NCBI RefSeq assembly: GCF_011082085.1
Contig: NZ_CP041063.1
Coordinates: 372,001 to 436,000, forward strand
Reading direction: 5' to 3'
Length of the DNA: 64,000 bases
Source: Bacillus sp. Cs-700
GTDB lineage: Bacteria; Bacillota; Bacilli; Bacillales; Guptibacillaceae
Shown here: piece by piece, positions 43,835 to 53,156 of the stretch
How positions within the stretch are numbered: the stretch's first letter is position 1
Layout: each line of letters opens with the position of its first letter
Translations under genes and position numbers: made by a program
The notes under the pieces: model-generated
What the model was told of the DNA's origin: nothing
Databases searched by the model: none
The model's input: only the letters and a program-made list of their open reading frames with translations

Positions 43835-44275
43835 ATGGATCACGTATTTGAACTGCAAGGAAGCTGGAAGGGTGGCCTCTCTGGTGAAGGGATTGTTAAA
43901 ACGGAAAACCTTACGACAGACGTCTCGATCCCATCTTCAATGGGAGGAAGTGGAAAAGGAACGAATCCGGATGAATTGCTCTTAAGTTCGTCAGCTGCCT
44001 GTTATTTTATGACGATTGGCTTGTATTTAGAAAGAAATGAAATTCCTTTTGAAGATATTAAAATCTCATCTAAATTGACCGTAAGTGATAAAGGAAGGCT
44101 TCACGTTGCATCTATTCATCATTATCCAGTCATATACCTATCAAATGATCCTAATGAGGCACTGGCTGCACGAATTCATGACATTGCCCATCGAGCAGAG
44201 GAAGGCTGTATGATTACAAGAGCGATTAAAGGAAATGTTGATGTTGTCGTGGAACCATCTATAAAAAAAGTGTGA
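43835..44275 (+). CDS. OsmC/Ohr-family peroxidase-like protein
   Basis: 146 aa. The two redox cysteines of the family are present, in LLLSSSAACYFMTIGLYLER and EEGCMITRAIKGN. The protein should reduce organic hydroperoxides or related oxidants with a dithiol donor. Clearly in the OsmC superfamily, though neither a typical Ohr nor a typical OsmC. AGGAGG precedes the ATG. Its place after brxA fits an oxidative-stress theme. Confidence 0.83.
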   Translation: MDHVFELQGSWKGGLSGEGIVKTENLTTDVSIPSSMGGSGKGTNPDELLLSSSAACYFMTIGLYLERNEIPFEDIKISSKLTVSDKGRLHVASIHHYPVIYLSNDPNEALAARIHDIAHRAEEGCMITRAIKGNVDVVVEPSIKKV

Positions 44276-44454
44276 TGTTTTTCACTGAAATCGTTCATTT
44301 GTTTTGATAAGCTGACAAAACATGCCTGTCCTAACCATTTAGATCCTATAATGAATCTGACCCTTTGCATTTCTTGCGAAAATCATTATAATAAGGTTTT
44401 GGAACGGAACAGTAACGGGCAAAATGGAAACAGTGAAATAAAGGAGATAGAAGC

Positions 44455-45423
44455 ATGAATAAAGACTATCGTGTATTATTGTTTTATAAATATGTACAAA
44501 TTGATCAACCGGAAGAATATGTTGAAGAACACCTTGCTTTTTGTAAAGAGCATAATCTAAAAGGAAGAATCCTTATTGCAGAAGAAGGCATTAACGGAAC
44601 GCTTTCTGGAACATTTGAAGAAACGCAGCAATATATGAATATGATGCATGCGGATGAGCGTTTTGCTGACTTGTTCTTCAAGATTGACGAAGCTCCTGAG
44701 CATCCATTCAAAAAGATGCACGTCCGTCTAAGACCAGAGCTAGTTACGCTTCGTCTTGACGAAAACCATGATCCAAACCAGGTCGGTGGTAAGCACTTAA
44801 AGCCTGCTGAGTGGCGTGAAGCGATGCAGCAAGATGATGTCATTATTCTTGATACTCGGAATGATTACGAGTATGATGTCGGTCATTTCCGCGGTGCGAT
44901 TCGTCCCGATATTAAGAATTTCCGCGATTTGCCGGAGTGGGTACAAGAAAATCTTGCCGATCAAAAGGATAAGAAGATTCTTACGTATTGTACGGGCGGA
45001 ATACGCTGTGAAAAGTTCACAGGCTGGATGGTTAATCAAGGATTTGAGGATGTTAATCAGCTTGATGGTGGTATCGTGACATATGGTCAGGATGAAGACA
45101 CCAAAGGGGAACTTTGGGATGGACAGTGTTATGTGTTTGATGGCCGAATTACTGTTCCGATTAACCAAAAAGATCATGTTGTTGTTGGTAAAGATTACTT
45201 CACCGGTGAACCGTGTGAACGCTATGTTAATTGTGCAAGCCCTGAATGTAATAAACAAATTATTACATCAGAGGAGAACGAACATAAATACTTGCGTGGA
45301 TGTTCACATGAGTGTAGAACATCACCTCGCAACCGTTACGTAGCTGAACATGGCTTAACGCAAGAAGAAGTCAATGAACGCCTACAAAAATTAATGCAAG
45401 AGCATATTGAACAAGAGGTTTAA
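44455..45423 (+). CDS. trhO: tRNA uridine(34) hydroxylase TrhO (rhodanese family), copy 1
   Basis: 322 aa. An N-terminal acylphosphatase-like domain ([30 protein letters not shown]) and a rhodanese domain with active-site loop [13 protein letters not shown] are followed by a cysteine-rich C-terminus ([15 protein letters not shown] and CSHEC). TrhO makes 5-hydroxyuridine at the wobble position of tRNAs with prephenate-derived chemistry independent of oxygen. GGAGAT precedes the ATG. A close paralogue is encoded at 50371. Confidence 0.9.
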   Translation: MNKDYRVLLFYKYVQIDQPEEYVEEHLAFCKEHNLKGRILIAEEGINGTLSGTFEETQQYMNMMHADERFADLFFKIDEAPEHPFKKMHVRLRPELVTLRLDENHDPNQVGGKHLKPAEWREAMQQDDVIILDTRNDYEYDVGHFRGAIRPDIKNFRDLPEWVQENLADQKDKKILTYCTGGIRCEKFTGWMVNQGFEDVNQLDGGIVTYGQDEDTKGELWDGQCYVFDGRITVPINQKDHVVVGKDYFTGEPCERYVNCASPECNKQIITSEENEHKYLRGCSHECRTSPRNRYVAEHGLTQEEVNERLQKLMQEHIEQEV

Positions 45424-45426
45424 TCA

Positions 45427-45461
45427 AAAAAGCTAGCTGTCTTCAGACAGCTAGCTTTTTA
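45427..45461. terminator. Bidirectional terminator
   Basis: AAAAAGCTAGCTGTC, TTCA loop, perfect complement, between convergent genes. Confidence 0.9.
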
Positions 45462-46319
45462 TTTGTCATATCTGATTTTATTTACTTTAAGAAGATGATC
45501 TACTTTTGAAAGACGATGGTCTTCTATTTTTTCGAGGTATTGATGAAGCGTTAACTCCATTTGGCAAAGAGCTTGAAATAGGTCACGGTGCCGCAACTCG
45601 CGATTTTCTGCAGATAGAGCAGTAAAGCCTGTCAGTATGTTTGGTAGCTCAGTTGAAAGCATCCGCTTTACAACATGGCGTTCCTCAAGGTCAAGCGGTT
45701 CAAGTTCGGGTAAGATTTGACGGAAAAGGTGAATGAGCCTTGTCGCTCTAGAGTGAATAACGCCACTAATATAAGCATGTGTAGCCACTTGCTCTAAATG
45801 ATTTAACTGTTCTTTTAAAACCGGATCAATTGCTCCTTGTTCTTGCGTTGCATTTGTACCTAATAAGGCGTGATCTAATAATTTCATGCGCTGAAAAATC
45901 CCTTTAAAAAAAGGAGAGCGTTTAATACTTCGTTTAATAATTTTTCCTCGATCATTAATTAAAATGGTACCCTGCTTGCATTTACCTGAATCTCGTTTTG
46001 CAATCATTTGTCGTTCCCATTGAATGTAAAACTTTTTTGGTGTAGACGAACGGTCTTTTTGGCTGTCATATCCAGAAAATAAAATAAGGTTTCGTCGTAT
46101 TTTTAAATAAACAGTAAATCCTCGTTCTGTACGCTTCCATTTTTGTGGCTTATTTTCTAAAGGATCGAGCTTATCAATAAATTCATCTAACAACTGTTCC
46201 GCATATGAAAGGAAGTTTGTTGTACTCGTATCCTGAAGTAGTGATGCTTCCACCGTCTTGAATTGCGGTGGTAACAGCTTTTCAAGCCACTGGGGTTCAG
46301 AAGAATCGAAAAGCCCCAT
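45459..46319 (-). CDS. Uncharacterised partner of TelA
   Basis: 286 aa from MGLFDSSEPQW, with AGGAGGG 7 nt upstream; an in-frame ATG at 46337 overlaps the telA stop. No membrane helix. The middle has a basic, beta-rich part (GFTVYLKIRRNLILFSGYD; IQWERQMIAKRD; TILINDRGKIIKRS). The C-terminal 100 residues are helical with ELRHRDLFQALCQMELTLHQ. I do not recognise the family. XpaC, which accompanies the TelA homologue yaaN in B. subtilis, is a comparison to test, but length and motifs do not clearly match. Tight coupling to telA implies a joint role. Confidence 0.65.
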   Translation of the reverse strand: MGLFDSSEPQWLEKLLPPQFKTVEASLLQDTSTTNFLSYAEQLLDEFIDKLDPLENKPQKWKRTERGFTVYLKIRRNLILFSGYDSQKDRSSTPKKFYIQWERQMIAKRDSGKCKQGTILINDRGKIIKRSIKRSPFFKGIFQRMKLLDHALLGTNATQEQGAIDPVLKEQLNHLEQVATHAYISGVIHSRATRLIHLFRQILPELEPLDLEERHVVKRMLSTELPNILTGFTALSAENRELRHRDLFQALCQMELTLHQYLEKIEDHRLSKVDHLLKVNKIRYDK

Positions 46320-46336
46320 GGGATTCCCTCCTGTCA

Positions 46337-47407
46337 TTAAAGTCGATCGGCTGCATCAGATAGCTGCTTTTGCCTCGACGTTGTGCTATCCAATTTGGTT
46401 TTCATTTCTTTGTTTAACTGATCCATTTCTAGTATGAACTTTTTACCGCTATCAATAATGCGAACATTTGATTTCTCTGTAATCTCAATGGCTTCAAATA
46501 CATCTTGATAGGCTTTTCGGAAGGATTCAATCGCAATGGCCGGTTTTTCAAGTGTTTTGACCGTTTCCTCCGTATTTTGCTTTAGCATTTCAGCATTTCG
46601 AAGAAGCATTGACTCTGTTGCTTCGTTAACGTTTTGAACAGCGGAAATTACCTTCTGCTGGTTGCCGAGTGCTAACTGGATCGAAGCTGTAACCGTGATG
46701 ATGTTCTTCGTCATCGTAACGGCATTGAAGATAGCTTCCTCTAACTTTTCATTATTTTCCATAATCAAATCGACGGAAGCCATAGACTGACGAAGAACCA
46801 TGACAGCCTGTGACATATTCTTTACTCGACTAACGACTTTTTGTTGCGCCTTTTGGATTGGAAGAGGATTGTCTTTCCATTCGGTCTTAGCCGCTTCTTC
46901 ATCAAGCATTGTCATGAGCGTTTGACCCAGCTCCATTTGATCTTCTAAGCCAAAAATTCGATCTCTAGCCACATCTTTAAGTTCTTTTAACATCACATTA
47001 TCTTCTTGTAGCTTATCTTTACCGGTTAGAAGAGACTCAACAATGACTTCAACCTGAGATTCTACCGTTTTATATTTCTTCGCATATTGCTCAACTTCAT
47101 TGCGACCCATAACGCGATTTAGCAGTTTGTTAAATTTATTTTTCTTTAAGTAAGAGGGCTCAAGCTCTGAAACGTGCTCTCTAAGTTTGTGGAGATTATC
47201 AGGTAAATCGTTATTCGGTTGATCGATCATTCCTTTAACCGGTCGCTTTAATGCTTCTAATGACTCTCCAGCATCACGCTGGGCATCTTCACCTAGCCCA
47301 GATAAGGATTGAAGTATTTTATCTGCATCATCTTCATGATAAAAGCTTTGAATAATTTCCTCTGCTTTTTCACGTTGAGAGTTAACTTTTTCAGGCTGAT
47401 TACTCAT
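46337..47407 (-). CDS. TelA-family (toxic anion resistance) protein
   Basis: 356 aa from MSNQPEKVNSQ (GGAG upstream; the longer frame to 47458 lacks a site). All helical with long coiled coils. LRQSMASVDLIMENNEKLEEAI and NVNEATESMLLRNAEMLKQN are TelA family hallmarks. Members (YaaN and YceH in B. subtilis) are linked to tellurite or other stress and often sit with membrane or small partner genes. Mechanism unknown. It forms a two-gene operon with the uncharacterised protein downstream. Confidence 0.83.
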   Translation of the reverse strand: MSNQPEKVNSQREKAEEIIQSFYHEDDADKILQSLSGLGEDAQRDAGESLEALKRPVKGMIDQPNNDLPDNLHKLREHVSELEPSYLKKNKFNKLLNRVMGRNEVEQYAKKYKTVESQVEVIVESLLTGKDKLQEDNVMLKELKDVARDRIFGLEDQMELGQTLMTMLDEEAAKTEWKDNPLPIQKAQQKVVSRVKNMSQAVMVLRQSMASVDLIMENNEKLEEAIFNAVTMTKNIITVTASIQLALGNQQKVISAVQNVNEATESMLLRNAEMLKQNTEETVKTLEKPAIAIESFRKAYQDVFEAIEITEKSNVRIIDSGKKFILEMDQLNKEMKTKLDSTTSRQKQLSDAADRL

Positions 47408-47619
47408 ATATGACACTCCTTCAATAGAATGAAATCGTTTGGATATACTTCCTACCATTCTATACGAATAGATTTCGTGAAAAGTTTCAAAACACCTTCA
47501 GCAAAACCTTTCCCTTTGCGAAATAAGTACAAACGTATCGGATGTAAAATAGTTGAAAGATGATGAGAGGGGTGATATGTTTTAAACGGATTTATTTTAA
47601 CGTTAGGACGTGATGAAAG

Positions 47620-47874
47620 ATGAAAAACGTAAAGCTCTACACCCAACCGGCATGTCCACCGTGCGAGTTTGTGAAAAATTATTTTCAAATGCACGGTGTC
47701 AAATATGAACTGTTAAATATAAAAGAAAACCAGGTAGCGCGGAATGAGCTCATCAACGAGCACGGATCAATGTCCACGCCAACGATCGTCATTGATGGTG
47801 AAGTCATTATTGGATTTGAACAAGAACGGATTGATGAACTTCTTGATCTTTCGTCTTCTAAAATAAAGGATTGA
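47620..47874 (+). CDS. Glutaredoxin-family protein
   Basis: 84 aa thioredoxin-fold with the CPPC active site in LYTQPACPPCEFVKNYF and the cis-Pro segment MSTPTIVIDGEVIIGFE. CPPC rather than CPYC is common in Bacillus NrdH/YtnI-like glutaredoxins. It reduces disulfides of unknown partners. The stop is 27 nt before an acyl-CoA dehydrogenase gene, so they may be cotranscribed. Confidence 0.85.
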   Translation: MKNVKLYTQPACPPCEFVKNYFQMHGVKYELLNIKENQVARNELINEHGSMSTPTIVIDGEVIIGFEQERIDELLDLSSSKIKD

Positions 47875-47900
47875 TAACTTGTTGAAAGAGGGTGCATGAA

Positions 47901-49046
47901 ATGATTGAGAAATTTGTTCGAAATGATCGTCAGAAAGAACTTCTTCATCTAGCTAGTAAGCATAGCGCTGAGCTTAAAGAGAGCGCTGCGCAAATTGACG
48001 AGGAAGCGCGCATTCCTGAGTCCATTATAGCAAGTATGAAGGATTCAGGCTTTACTTCACTGCCCATTCCCGAAGAATTTGGTGGGAAAGGACTTTCCCT
48101 ATACGAACTAGTCCTTATTCAAGAGGAGCTTGGGAAAGGTGAAGGAGCAGGTGCATTATCGATTGGTTGGCACTTTGGTGTTCTAAAAGATCTTCAAGAT
48201 CGTCGACCTTGGAATGATCATACGTATGCGGAACTTTGTAAGGACGTCTTGAAAGGGGCGCTTGTGAATAGAGCTCAAACAGAAGAGGAGACTGGTGATC
48301 CAACGAGAGGAGGACTCCCTGCAACTATCGCTACAGAAGTTGAGGGGGGCTATCAGCTTACTGGCCGAAAAACATTCACAACATTAAGTCCACACCTTGA
48401 CTCTGTGATTGTAAAATCTACGTTAAATGGTGTGCCTGCTGACTTTTTAGTATCAATGAATCAAAAAGGTGTATCCCTTGAACAAACATGGGAGGTTTTG
48501 GGGATGAGAGGAACGAGAAGTGATGATCTCGTCTTAAAAGACGTCTTCGTTCCGTCTGAAGCTCTCCTTGAAATTTATGATAAGGAACGCAAAACGGCAT
48601 CCCTGCCTCCTGCTTGGTTACTTCATATCCCGGCTGTGTATCTTGGGATTGCTGAATCTGCACGAGAAGAGGCGGTGAAATTTGTTACTTCTTATCAACC
48701 GAACAGTCTAGATATTCCATTAAAAGATGTTCCCCATATCCAAGATAAGTTTGGTCGCATTTCCCTTGCGCTCTTAAGTGCTCGTCACTTTCTTTATTCT
48801 GTCGCAGAGCAGTGGGATCAGTATCCAGAAGAGCGAATGAACATGCAGGGACAGCTTTTTGCTGCAAAAACTCAGGCAGTGAAAGCTGCGATGGAAGCTG
48901 TCGACCTTTCTATGCGCATTGTTGGGGGACGGAGCTTAATGAAAAAGAATCAGTTGGAACGCTTGTACAGAGATGTTCGAGCGGGACTGCATAATCCTCC
49001 TAGTGATGAATTAACGCTACAAGTTCTTGCGATGAAGCAATTTTAA
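47901..49046 (+). CDS. Acyl-CoA dehydrogenase family protein (YdbM-like)
   Basis: 381 aa from ATG 47901, 8 nt after AGAGGG (a GTG at 47892 lies inside that site). The FAD-dependent acyl-CoA dehydrogenase fold is evident: PIPEEFGGKGLSLYELVLIQEELG, the middle domain with GRKTFTTLSPHLD and GMRGTRSDDLVLKDVFVP, and the C-terminal helical block with RIVGGRSLMKKNQLERLYRDVRAG. Length is normal. Substrate unknown; it resembles B. subtilis YdbM more than classic fatty-acid enzymes. Confidence 0.83.
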   Translation: MIEKFVRNDRQKELLHLASKHSAELKESAAQIDEEARIPESIIASMKDSGFTSLPIPEEFGGKGLSLYELVLIQEELGKGEGAGALSIGWHFGVLKDLQDRRPWNDHTYAELCKDVLKGALVNRAQTEEETGDPTRGGLPATIATEVEGGYQLTGRKTFTTLSPHLDSVIVKSTLNGVPADFLVSMNQKGVSLEQTWEVLGMRGTRSDDLVLKDVFVPSEALLEIYDKERKTASLPPAWLLHIPAVYLGIAESAREEAVKFVTSYQPNSLDIPLKDVPHIQDKFGRISLALLSARHFLYSVAEQWDQYPEERMNMQGQLFAAKTQAVKAAMEAVDLSMRIVGGRSLMKKNQLERLYRDVRAGLHNPPSDELTLQVLAMKQF

Positions 49047-49057
49047 GATGAGAGTTT

Positions 49058-49089
49058 ACTCCTTCCGTAATTGGAAGGAGTTTCTTTTT
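49058..49089 (+). terminator. Terminator of the acyl-CoA dehydrogenase gene
   Basis: ACTCCTTCC, 6-nt loop, GGAAGGAGT, then TTCTTTTT. Confidence 0.85.
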
Positions 49090-49191
49090 GTTCTTATATG
49101 TGGATCTCATCCCTATGACTCCCTATTGTAAGTATGCTGTTCTTCCTCTATCCTTTATGACGTGTTAAAAGCTACTGAAAGGATGAGGTGT

Positions 49192-49800
49192 ATGAAAAAG
49201 TCGGTTCTGACGATTTTAATGACAAGTCTCTTTTTTACGATGTTTTCTGCTCAGTCTCATCAAGTAGTGGCGGTTACTATGATGAAGGCACCTCTGATGA
49301 TCGAAGAAGAGCAAACTGCAATTCCTTCTAGTGAAACGCCTGAACCGGAAACGAAGCAGGATGTGGCACTATTGCTTAATCTTCCTGTTAAAAATATGAA
49401 TGATGTTAAGAAAGTAACGAAGGATCAATTTTCCGTTACCAACTATTCAATAGAAGAAATTGAAATGCTAGCCAAATTAGTTAATGGAGAAGCGAGAGGC
49501 GAAACGTTTGAAGGAAAAGTAGCGGTAGCTGCTGTAACCATCAATCGTGTTCTTTCTTCAAAATTTCCAAATAGCCTAAAAGAAGTAATCTTTGAAAGCG
49601 GCGCATATACGGCCGTATCAGATGGTCAATATGATCAGCGTCCAGGACCAGAGTCCTACAAAGCAGTTTATGCGGCACTTAGTGGACAAGATCCAAGTTC
49701 AGGCGCTTTGTTTTATTATAATCCTGATATTGCAACTGACGATTGGATTCGGACAAGACACATAATTAAAGAAATTGGCAAACATGTTTTCACAAGATAA
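49192..49800 (+). CDS. Secreted cell-wall hydrolase (SleB/CwlJ-type)
   Basis: 202 aa from MKKSVLTILMTSLFF, with AAAGGATGAGG upstream. A signal peptide (about 1-28) and an acidic, Pro-rich linker precede a Hydrolase_2 (SleB/CwlJ) domain: LAKLVNGEARGETFEGKVAVAAVTINRV with the catalytic Glu, and IFESGAYTAVSDGQY. It has no peptidoglycan-binding repeat, like CwlJ. Likely a cortex- or wall-lytic transglycosylase or amidase. Confidence 0.85.
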   Translation: MKKSVLTILMTSLFFTMFSAQSHQVVAVTMMKAPLMIEEEQTAIPSSETPEPETKQDVALLLNLPVKNMNDVKKVTKDQFSVTNYSIEEIEMLAKLVNGEARGETFEGKVAVAAVTINRVLSSKFPNSLKEVIFESGAYTAVSDGQYDQRPGPESYKAVYAALSGQDPSSGALFYYNPDIATDDWIRTRHIIKEIGKHVFTR

Positions 49801-49826
49801 AATCCTCCTGATGAAGGAGGATTTTA
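49798..49826. terminator. Terminator after the cell-wall hydrolase gene
   Basis: AAAATCCTCC, 7-nt loop, GGAGGATTTT; it starts on the stop codon. Confidence 0.8.
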
Positions 49827-49874
49827 TGATATCATCGACTTGTACCCACAGTTTGATGAAGGAGTGAAGCGAAA

Positions 49875-50270
49875 ATGACACAGAAAAAAACGTTTCAACC
49901 AGGTGAAATAGTCACAGCAGGATATAAGACAGGTAGGTATATTGGAGAGGTTGTAGACCTAAAGGATCCAAAAGCTGTTGTCAAAGTGCTTGCGGTGATG
50001 AAGCACCCAACACAGGGGGATCTTCATAATCCAAAACAGCTAGATGTTCCGCTTTTCCATCAACGTAAAGCCCTGGCACAATTTGAGAAGGCTCTTGTGC
50101 CGTTATCAGCTATTAACCATTATGAAGGGGACGTTCCGAATTACAACGAATCGTTGCAAGAAGCCCTTGGTACACAAGAAGCTGAGTTAAAGCATGAAGG
50201 CGGAAGATGGGCAGAGGCCTCTCTCATTGAAATTGAAAAACTTAAAGAAGAGTATTTTCCGACAAGATAG
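49875..50270 (+). CDS. kapB: Kinase-associated protein B (KapB)
   Basis: 131 aa SH3-like-barrel protein: FQPGEIVTAGYKTGRYIGEVVD, VKVLAVMKHPTQGDLHNPKQ, DVPLFHQRKALAQFEKALVP and a helical C-terminus with GGRWAEASLIEIEKLKEEYF. In B. subtilis KapB is needed for the KinB arm of the sporulation phosphorelay. No lipobox here. GAAGGAG precedes the ATG. Monocistronic in appearance. Confidence 0.9.
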   Translation: MTQKKTFQPGEIVTAGYKTGRYIGEVVDLKDPKAVVKVLAVMKHPTQGDLHNPKQLDVPLFHQRKALAQFEKALVPLSAINHYEGDVPNYNESLQEALGTQEAELKHEGGRWAEASLIEIEKLKEEYFPTR

Positions 50271-50370
50271 TCTTCTTTACATCACTATTTAAATCGGGTA
50301 AGATATAGTATTGATTTAGGCTTGCAATAAGAAGTACTAAGTGAAGAAGACGTAAAGGGTGGTTTTTGAT

Positions 50371-51273
50371 TTGCAATCAGAAGCTTCAGCATATCAAGTG
50401 CTGTTATATTATCAGTATGTAGAAATTGAAGATCCAGCTTATTTTGCTCGAAAGCATCTTAAGTTCTGTCAATCTTTGAATTTAAAAGGAAGAGTGCTTG
50501 TCGGTACAGAAGGAATTAATGGAACCGTTTCAGGAACCGTTCAGGATACAGAGCGGTATATGGAAGAACTAAAAGCTGACGAACGTTTTCACGATATGGT
50601 GTTTAAAATTGATGAAGCACACGGTCATACGTTTAAAAAGATGCACGTCCGACCACGTGAAGAGATTGTTTCATTAAGACTTGAGGAAGATGTTAATCCG
50701 AAAGAAATCACCGGAAACTACCTTGAGCCCAAGGAGTTTATGGAAGCACTAGAAGATGATGATGTGATTGTTATTGACGCTAGAAATGACTATGAGTATG
50801 ATATTGGCCATTTCCGTAATGCCATTCGTCCTGACATTAAAGCATTTCGTGATCTTCCAGACTGGATCGAGCAGAATCTTGCCGACCAAAAGGACAAAAA
50901 AGTATTAACGTATTGCACGGGCGGGATTCGCTGTGAGAAATTTTCAGGATATTTATTAAAGAAAGGGTTCTCTGATGTTTCTCAGCTTCATGGTGGGATT
51001 GTCACGTACGGTAAAGACCCAGAAGTACAAGGTAAATATTTCGACGGTAAGTGCTTTGTATTTGATGATCGCCTTGCTGTACCTGTGAACCGTACTGATG
51101 AAGATACGGTGGTAGGGAAATGCTATCATTGCGAGGAACCGGCAGATACGTACATTAATTGTGCCAATGTTACGTGTGACAAGCTTCATATCGTTTGTGA
51201 TTCTTGCAAAGAAGATCATCACCAATATTGTTCATCAACTTGTGAGGAAGAAGTTCACATGGCGCAAATGTAA
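50371..51273 (+). CDS. tRNA uridine(34) hydroxylase TrhO-like protein, copy 2
   Basis: 300 aa from TTG 50371, with AAAGGGTGG 8 nt upstream. Same domain order as the copy at 44455: acylphosphatase-like ([12 protein letters not shown]), rhodanese with [13 protein letters not shown], and a Cys-rich end. The C-terminus differs: [20 protein letters not shown], then [19 protein letters not shown], giving more zinc-knuckle-like pairs than copy 1. Identity across the rhodanese loop is very high. The two copies may have different tRNA targets, or one is a back-up. Confidence 0.88.
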   Translation: MQSEASAYQVLLYYQYVEIEDPAYFARKHLKFCQSLNLKGRVLVGTEGINGTVSGTVQDTERYMEELKADERFHDMVFKIDEAHGHTFKKMHVRPREEIVSLRLEEDVNPKEITGNYLEPKEFMEALEDDDVIVIDARNDYEYDIGHFRNAIRPDIKAFRDLPDWIEQNLADQKDKKVLTYCTGGIRCEKFSGYLLKKGFSDVSQLHGGIVTYGKDPEVQGKYFDGKCFVFDDRLAVPVNRTDEDTVVGKCYHCEEPADTYINCANVTCDKLHIVCDSCKEDHHQYCSSTCEEEVHMAQM

Positions 51274-51300
51274 CGCAGCGGATACCGCTGCGTTTTTTTT
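51272..51300 (+). terminator. Terminator of trhO copy 2
   Basis: AACGCAGCGG, ATA, CCGCTGCGTT, then T's. Confidence 0.9.
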
Positions 51301-51331
51301 ACACTTAACCAGGATGAGGAGGTACATAGAA

Positions 51332-52087
51332 GTGTGTTTAATTGCAGTAGCAATAAATGCTCATAAAAAATACCCTTTTATTTTAATCGCTAATCGAGAC
51401 GAGTTTTACGACCGCCCAACAATGCCTGCGCATTATTGGGAAGATGTGCCTGGATTACTGGGTGGTCGTGATTTGAAAGCAATGGGAACATGGCTTGGTG
51501 TTACAACAAAAGGGAAAATTGCGGCGCTTACAAATTATCGAGCTCCTGGTGAAGAACCTAAAAAGCATTCAAGAGGCGATTTAACTGCTGATTACTTGCG
51601 ACAGAATCAAACAGCAGAGGCATATTTAAAAAACGTTCAACAAAAGAAAGAGCAGTACAATGGATTTAATTTACTTGCGGGAGATTTTAACACCCTTTAT
51701 TATTATTCAAATAAACAGAACCAAATTTCCAGAATGGAAAGTGGCATTCATGCGGTTAGTAATCATTTATTGAATACGAACTGGCCGAAAGTAGAGCTGC
51801 TCAAGGAAGAGCTCATCCACTATATTCGAGAAGAAGACGAACTTGATCAGGAACGGCTTTTTGAAATGCTCTCGCATGCTGATCCAGCGCCGGATCATTT
51901 ATTACCTGAAACAGGGGTGCCAATCGAATGGGAGAGAATGCTTTCACCGATATTTATTTCATCTGAGAATTACGGTACAAGGGCGCAAACAATCATCACC
52001 GTTACACGAGATGGTCAAGTAACTTTTACCGAGCGATCAGGAAAGGAACAGGAAAACACGTACCAATTTATCCTGAATGAGGAATAA
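51332..52087 (+). CDS. NRDE-family protein (TANGO2-like)
   Basis: 251 aa from GTG after GAGGAGG. It starts MCLIAVAINAHKKYPF, with Cys2 in the position expected for an N-terminal nucleophile, then ILIANRDEFYDRPT (the NRDE motif), WEDVPGLLGGRDLKAMGTWLG and GIHAVSNHLLNTNWPK. The fold is Ntn-hydrolase-like; the biochemical role in bacteria is unknown, and the eukaryotic TANGO2 relative is linked to haem/lipid handling. The longer upstream frame overlaps trhO copy 2 and is rejected. Confidence 0.83.
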   Translation: MCLIAVAINAHKKYPFILIANRDEFYDRPTMPAHYWEDVPGLLGGRDLKAMGTWLGVTTKGKIAALTNYRAPGEEPKKHSRGDLTADYLRQNQTAEAYLKNVQQKKEQYNGFNLLAGDFNTLYYYSNKQNQISRMESGIHAVSNHLLNTNWPKVELLKEELIHYIREEDELDQERLFEMLSHADPAPDHLLPETGVPIEWERMLSPIFISSENYGTRAQTIITVTRDGQVTFTERSGKEQENTYQFILNEE

Positions 52088-52213
52088 AGTTTCAGGTGCT
52101 GAATAAATTATGTGTTACCTGTAACTTTTCGATCAAAAATAAAGTAATAGGTTCTAGTTTCAAAACGAGCATACAGGGGTATTGAAAGCTAATACTTATG
52201 AGGAGGGGTTTTT

Positions 52214-52369
52214 TTGAAAAGAAAGCGTCACTATCTCGAAGATCAGCTTTTGAGGGAATCACTTGATATGAAGGAATACCGAAAATATGATTCTGAAATG
52301 GTGACTAAAAAAAGACCAGTACTCCGGCAAAATAAGAAGAAAAAACCACTCATTCAAACTCCAGTATAA
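52214..52369 (+). CDS. Small basic protein of unknown function
   Basis: 51 aa starting at TTG, 7 nt after GAGGAGGGG. MKRKRHYLEDQLLRESLDMK leads to a very basic C-terminus (TKKRPVLRQNKKKKP). It could bind nucleic acid, but no family is recognised. A hairpin terminator follows at once. Confidence 0.6.
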   Translation: MKRKRHYLEDQLLRESLDMKEYRKYDSEMVTKKRPVLRQNKKKKPLIQTPV

Positions 52370-52397
52370 GTGAGGGAGAAATTCCTCGCTTTTTTTA
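52369..52397 (+). terminator. Terminator after the 51-aa ORF
   Basis: AGTGAGG, 8-nt loop, CCTCGCT, then T's. Confidence 0.8.
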
Positions 52398-52472
52398 TGG
52401 AAAAGGGTTGTGTTTTTTATAAAGCGATGATAAGATAAGTCTTGTCCTTGAAAAAACATATAAAATTAAGTG

Positions 52473-52502
52473 TTGACGAAGTAAAGGTATATATAGTATG
52501 AT
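52473..52502 (+). promoter_or_regulatory. Promoter of the tRNA array
   Basis: TTGACG, 18 nt, TATGAT, about 20 nt before the first tRNA. Confidence 0.7.
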
Positions 52503-52521
52503 TATGAAGTCGCTGTTTAAT

Positions 52522-52597
52522 GGAGGATTAGCTCAGCTGGGAGAGCATCTGCCTTACAAGCAGAGGGTCGGCGGTTCGAGCCCGTCATCCTCCACCA
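52522..52597 (+). tRNA. tRNA-Val(TAC)
   Basis: Full cloverleaf; anticodon loop CTTACAA; acceptor GGAGGAT/ATCCTCC; CCA encoded. Confidence 0.96.
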
Positions 52598-52631
52598 TTT
52601 CTTTTAAGTGTGTTATCACTAATAAAGTCAT

Positions 52632-52707
<76 letters not shown>

Positions 52708-52712
52708 CACAT

Positions 52713-52797
52713 GCGGGTGTGGCGGAATTGGCAGACGCGCTAGACTTAGGATCTAGTGTCTTACGACGTGGGGGTTCAAGTCCCTTCACCCGCACCA
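52713..52797 (+). tRNA. tRNA-Leu(TAG)
   Basis: 85 nt with a long variable arm; anticodon TAG in the loop between CTAGA and TCTAG; acceptor GCGGGTG/CACCCGC; CCA encoded. Confidence 0.95.
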
Positions 52798-52808
52798 TAT
52801 ATTTTTTT

Positions 52809-52885
<77 letters not shown>

Positions 52886-52891
52886 TATTTC

Positions 52892-52967
52892 GGGGCCTTA
52901 GCTCAGCTGGGAGAGCGCCTGCCTTGCACGCAGGAGGTCAGCGGTTCGATCCCGCTAGGCTCCACCA
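52892..52967 (+). tRNA. tRNA-Ala(TGC)
   Basis: Anticodon loop CTTGCAC; acceptor GGGGCCT with one G-U pair (G3-U70, the alanine identity element); CCA encoded. Confidence 0.96.
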
Positions 52968-52977
52968 ATTATATATC

Positions 52978-53070
52978 GGAGGAATACCCAAGTCTGGCTG
53001 AAGGGATCGGTCTTGAAAACCGACAGGGGCTTAGTCGCCCGCGGGGGTTCGAATCCCTCTTCCTCCTCCA
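52978..53070 (+). tRNA. tRNA-Ser(TGA)
   Basis: 93 nt with a long variable arm; anticodon loop CTTGAAA; acceptor GGAGGAA/TTCCTCC; CCA encoded. Confidence 0.95.
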
Positions 53071-53075
53071 TCTTT

Positions 53076-53149
53076 GCGGGTGTAGTTTAGTGGTAAAACC
53101 TCAGCCTTCCAAGCTGATGTCGTGGGTTCGATCCCCATCACCCGCTCCA
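53076..53149 (+). tRNA. tRNA-Gly(TCC)
   Basis: 74 nt; anticodon loop CTTCCAA; acceptor GCGGGTG/CACCCGC; CCA encoded. Confidence 0.96.
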
Positions 53150-53156
53150 TTTTGTT

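Noticed and set aside
44797-45258. 153-codon minus-strand frame
   Set aside because: Shadow of the TrhO gene; no start signals.
52598-52631. Possible extra small RNA between tRNA-Val and tRNA-Thr
   Set aside because: Only 34 nt, AT-rich, with no stable fold; it is a normal spacer.
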